DNA of 6,699 bases from Friedmanniella sp. (GTDB taxonomy: Bacteria > Actinomycetota > Actinomycetes > Propionibacteriales > Propionibacteriaceae): positions 1-6,699 of the forward strand of contig JAOPXW010000043.1 of assembly GCA_025964935.1 (NCBI GenBank). Direction: 5' to 3'. The notes under the pieces were generated by a model. The model saw nothing but the letters and a program-made list of their open reading frames with translations. It had not been told where the DNA came from and did not search any database. A program made the translations under genes and the position numbers. Positions 6,371-6,699 of the stretch are shown here, in pieces; position 1 is the first letter of the stretch, and the number at the start of each line of letters is the position of its first letter.

Positions 6371-6385
6371 GCCGGAGAGGTCGGG
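6353..6385. terminator. Long hairpin terminator with the photolyase stop codon in its loop
   Basis: CCCGACCTC (6353-6361) pairs perfectly with GAGGTCGGG (6377-6385). Inside, after one G-A mismatch, CCGGC (6363-6367) pairs with GCCGG (6371-6375), leaving a three-base loop, TGA, which is the photolyase stop codon (6368-6370). With 14 base pairs and one mismatch this is the strongest hairpin I found in the window. It covers the last codons of the photolyase and the 21-base gap before the convergent reductase gene, so it can serve both strands. No T-run follows. Confidence 0.65.
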
Positions 6386-6391
6386 CCCGGG

Positions 6392-6699
6392 TCAGCGGTC
6401 GATGCTGGACATGTCCGGGTAGCGCTCACCCACGACCTGCGCCGCGGGCAGGGCGGCCTCGATGGCGGCCAGGTCCTCGGCGGTCAGGGTGACGGCGGCC
6501 GCGCCGACGTTCTCCTCCAGGTAGCGCACCCGCTTGGTGCCGGGGATGGGCACGATGTCCTCGCCCTGGGCCAGCACCCAGGCCAGGGCCAGCTGCCCGG
6601 CCGTCACGCCCTTGCGCTCGGCCAGGGCGCGGACCGCGGCCACCAGGGCCAGGTTGGCGTCGAACGCGGCCCCCTGGAAGCGCGGGTTGTGGCGCCGGA
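6392..6699 (-). CDS. Aldo/keto reductase, C-terminal part (cut by window edge)
   Basis: The frame is open from the right window edge to a TGA at 6392-6394, giving the last 101 or so residues of a protein normally about 320-340 long; the start and catalytic Tyr/Lys/His residues lie outside. The visible part starts RRHNPRFQG and contains [26 protein letters not shown] and [16 protein letters not shown], the C-terminal barrel helices and NADPH-binding segment of aldo/keto reductases that act on small aldehydes or ketones, then the ending [12 protein letters not shown]. This ending resembles the YakC/AKR13-like actinobacterial group as I know it. An internal GTG at 6643 is not the true start, since the family similarity continues upstream to the edge. 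It converges with the photolyase gene across a 21-base gap, so it is a separate transcription unit. The substrate cannot be inferred. Confidence 0.9.
   Translation of the reverse strand, partial: RRHNPRFQGAAFDANLALVAAVRALAERKGVTAGQLALAWVLAQGEDIVPIPGTKRVRYLEENVGAAAVTLTAEDLAAIEAALPAAQVVGERYPDMSSIDR

Overview
This window is chromosomal DNA from a high-GC actinobacterium (Actinomycetia). The coding regions have very GC-rich third positions, and several genes start with GTG. CarD closely resembles the mycobacterial protein, and the order 'LpqE-like lipoprotein, divergent carD, ispF' matches the neighbourhood I recall from Mycobacterium tuberculosis (radA-lpqE / carD-ispD-ispF). Genus cannot be resolved by eye. 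I see no rRNA, tRNA, CRISPR array, insertion sequence or phage gene.

Layout. Bases 1-67 hold no gene that I can support, only a strong GC hairpin (30-59) just past the end of the first gene. Minus strand 68-652 encodes an LpqE-like lipoprotein. A 246-bp divergent intergenic region (653-898) carries a ribosome site for the lipoprotein, two candidate carD promoters and an inverted repeat. carD (899-1384) and ispF (1411-1902) then read rightward as a probable operon. The ispD gene that usually lies between them is absent. Convergent to ispF, across a GC hairpin, is a minus-strand membrane-anchored neutral zinc metallopeptidase (1960-3030), which looks leaderless. The next divergent region (3031-3192) has three perfect palindromes packed end to end (3070-3101). 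Rightward again come a DUF2207 membrane protein (3193-4890) and an iron-sulfur (6-4) photolyase of the PhrB type (4901-6370). They are joined by a ribosome site that overlaps the first gene's stop codon. A long hairpin with the photolyase stop codon in its loop separates it from a convergent, truncated aldo/keto reductase (6392-6699, running off the right edge).

How the genes work together. carD (control of transcription initiation and of rRNA promoters) with ispF (isoprenoid precursors) is a housekeeping unit. The lipoprotein, metallopeptidase and DUF2207 protein all act at the cell envelope. The photolyase repairs UV damage. Its tight coupling to an envelope protein of unknown function is the least expected pairing here.

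Overall this is mainly core genome. I found no evidence for a wholly new multi-gene system. The points most worth a second look are the missing ispD, the photolyase with its complete Fe-S cysteine set and DUF2207 coupling, the palindrome cluster, and the terminator built around a stop codon.
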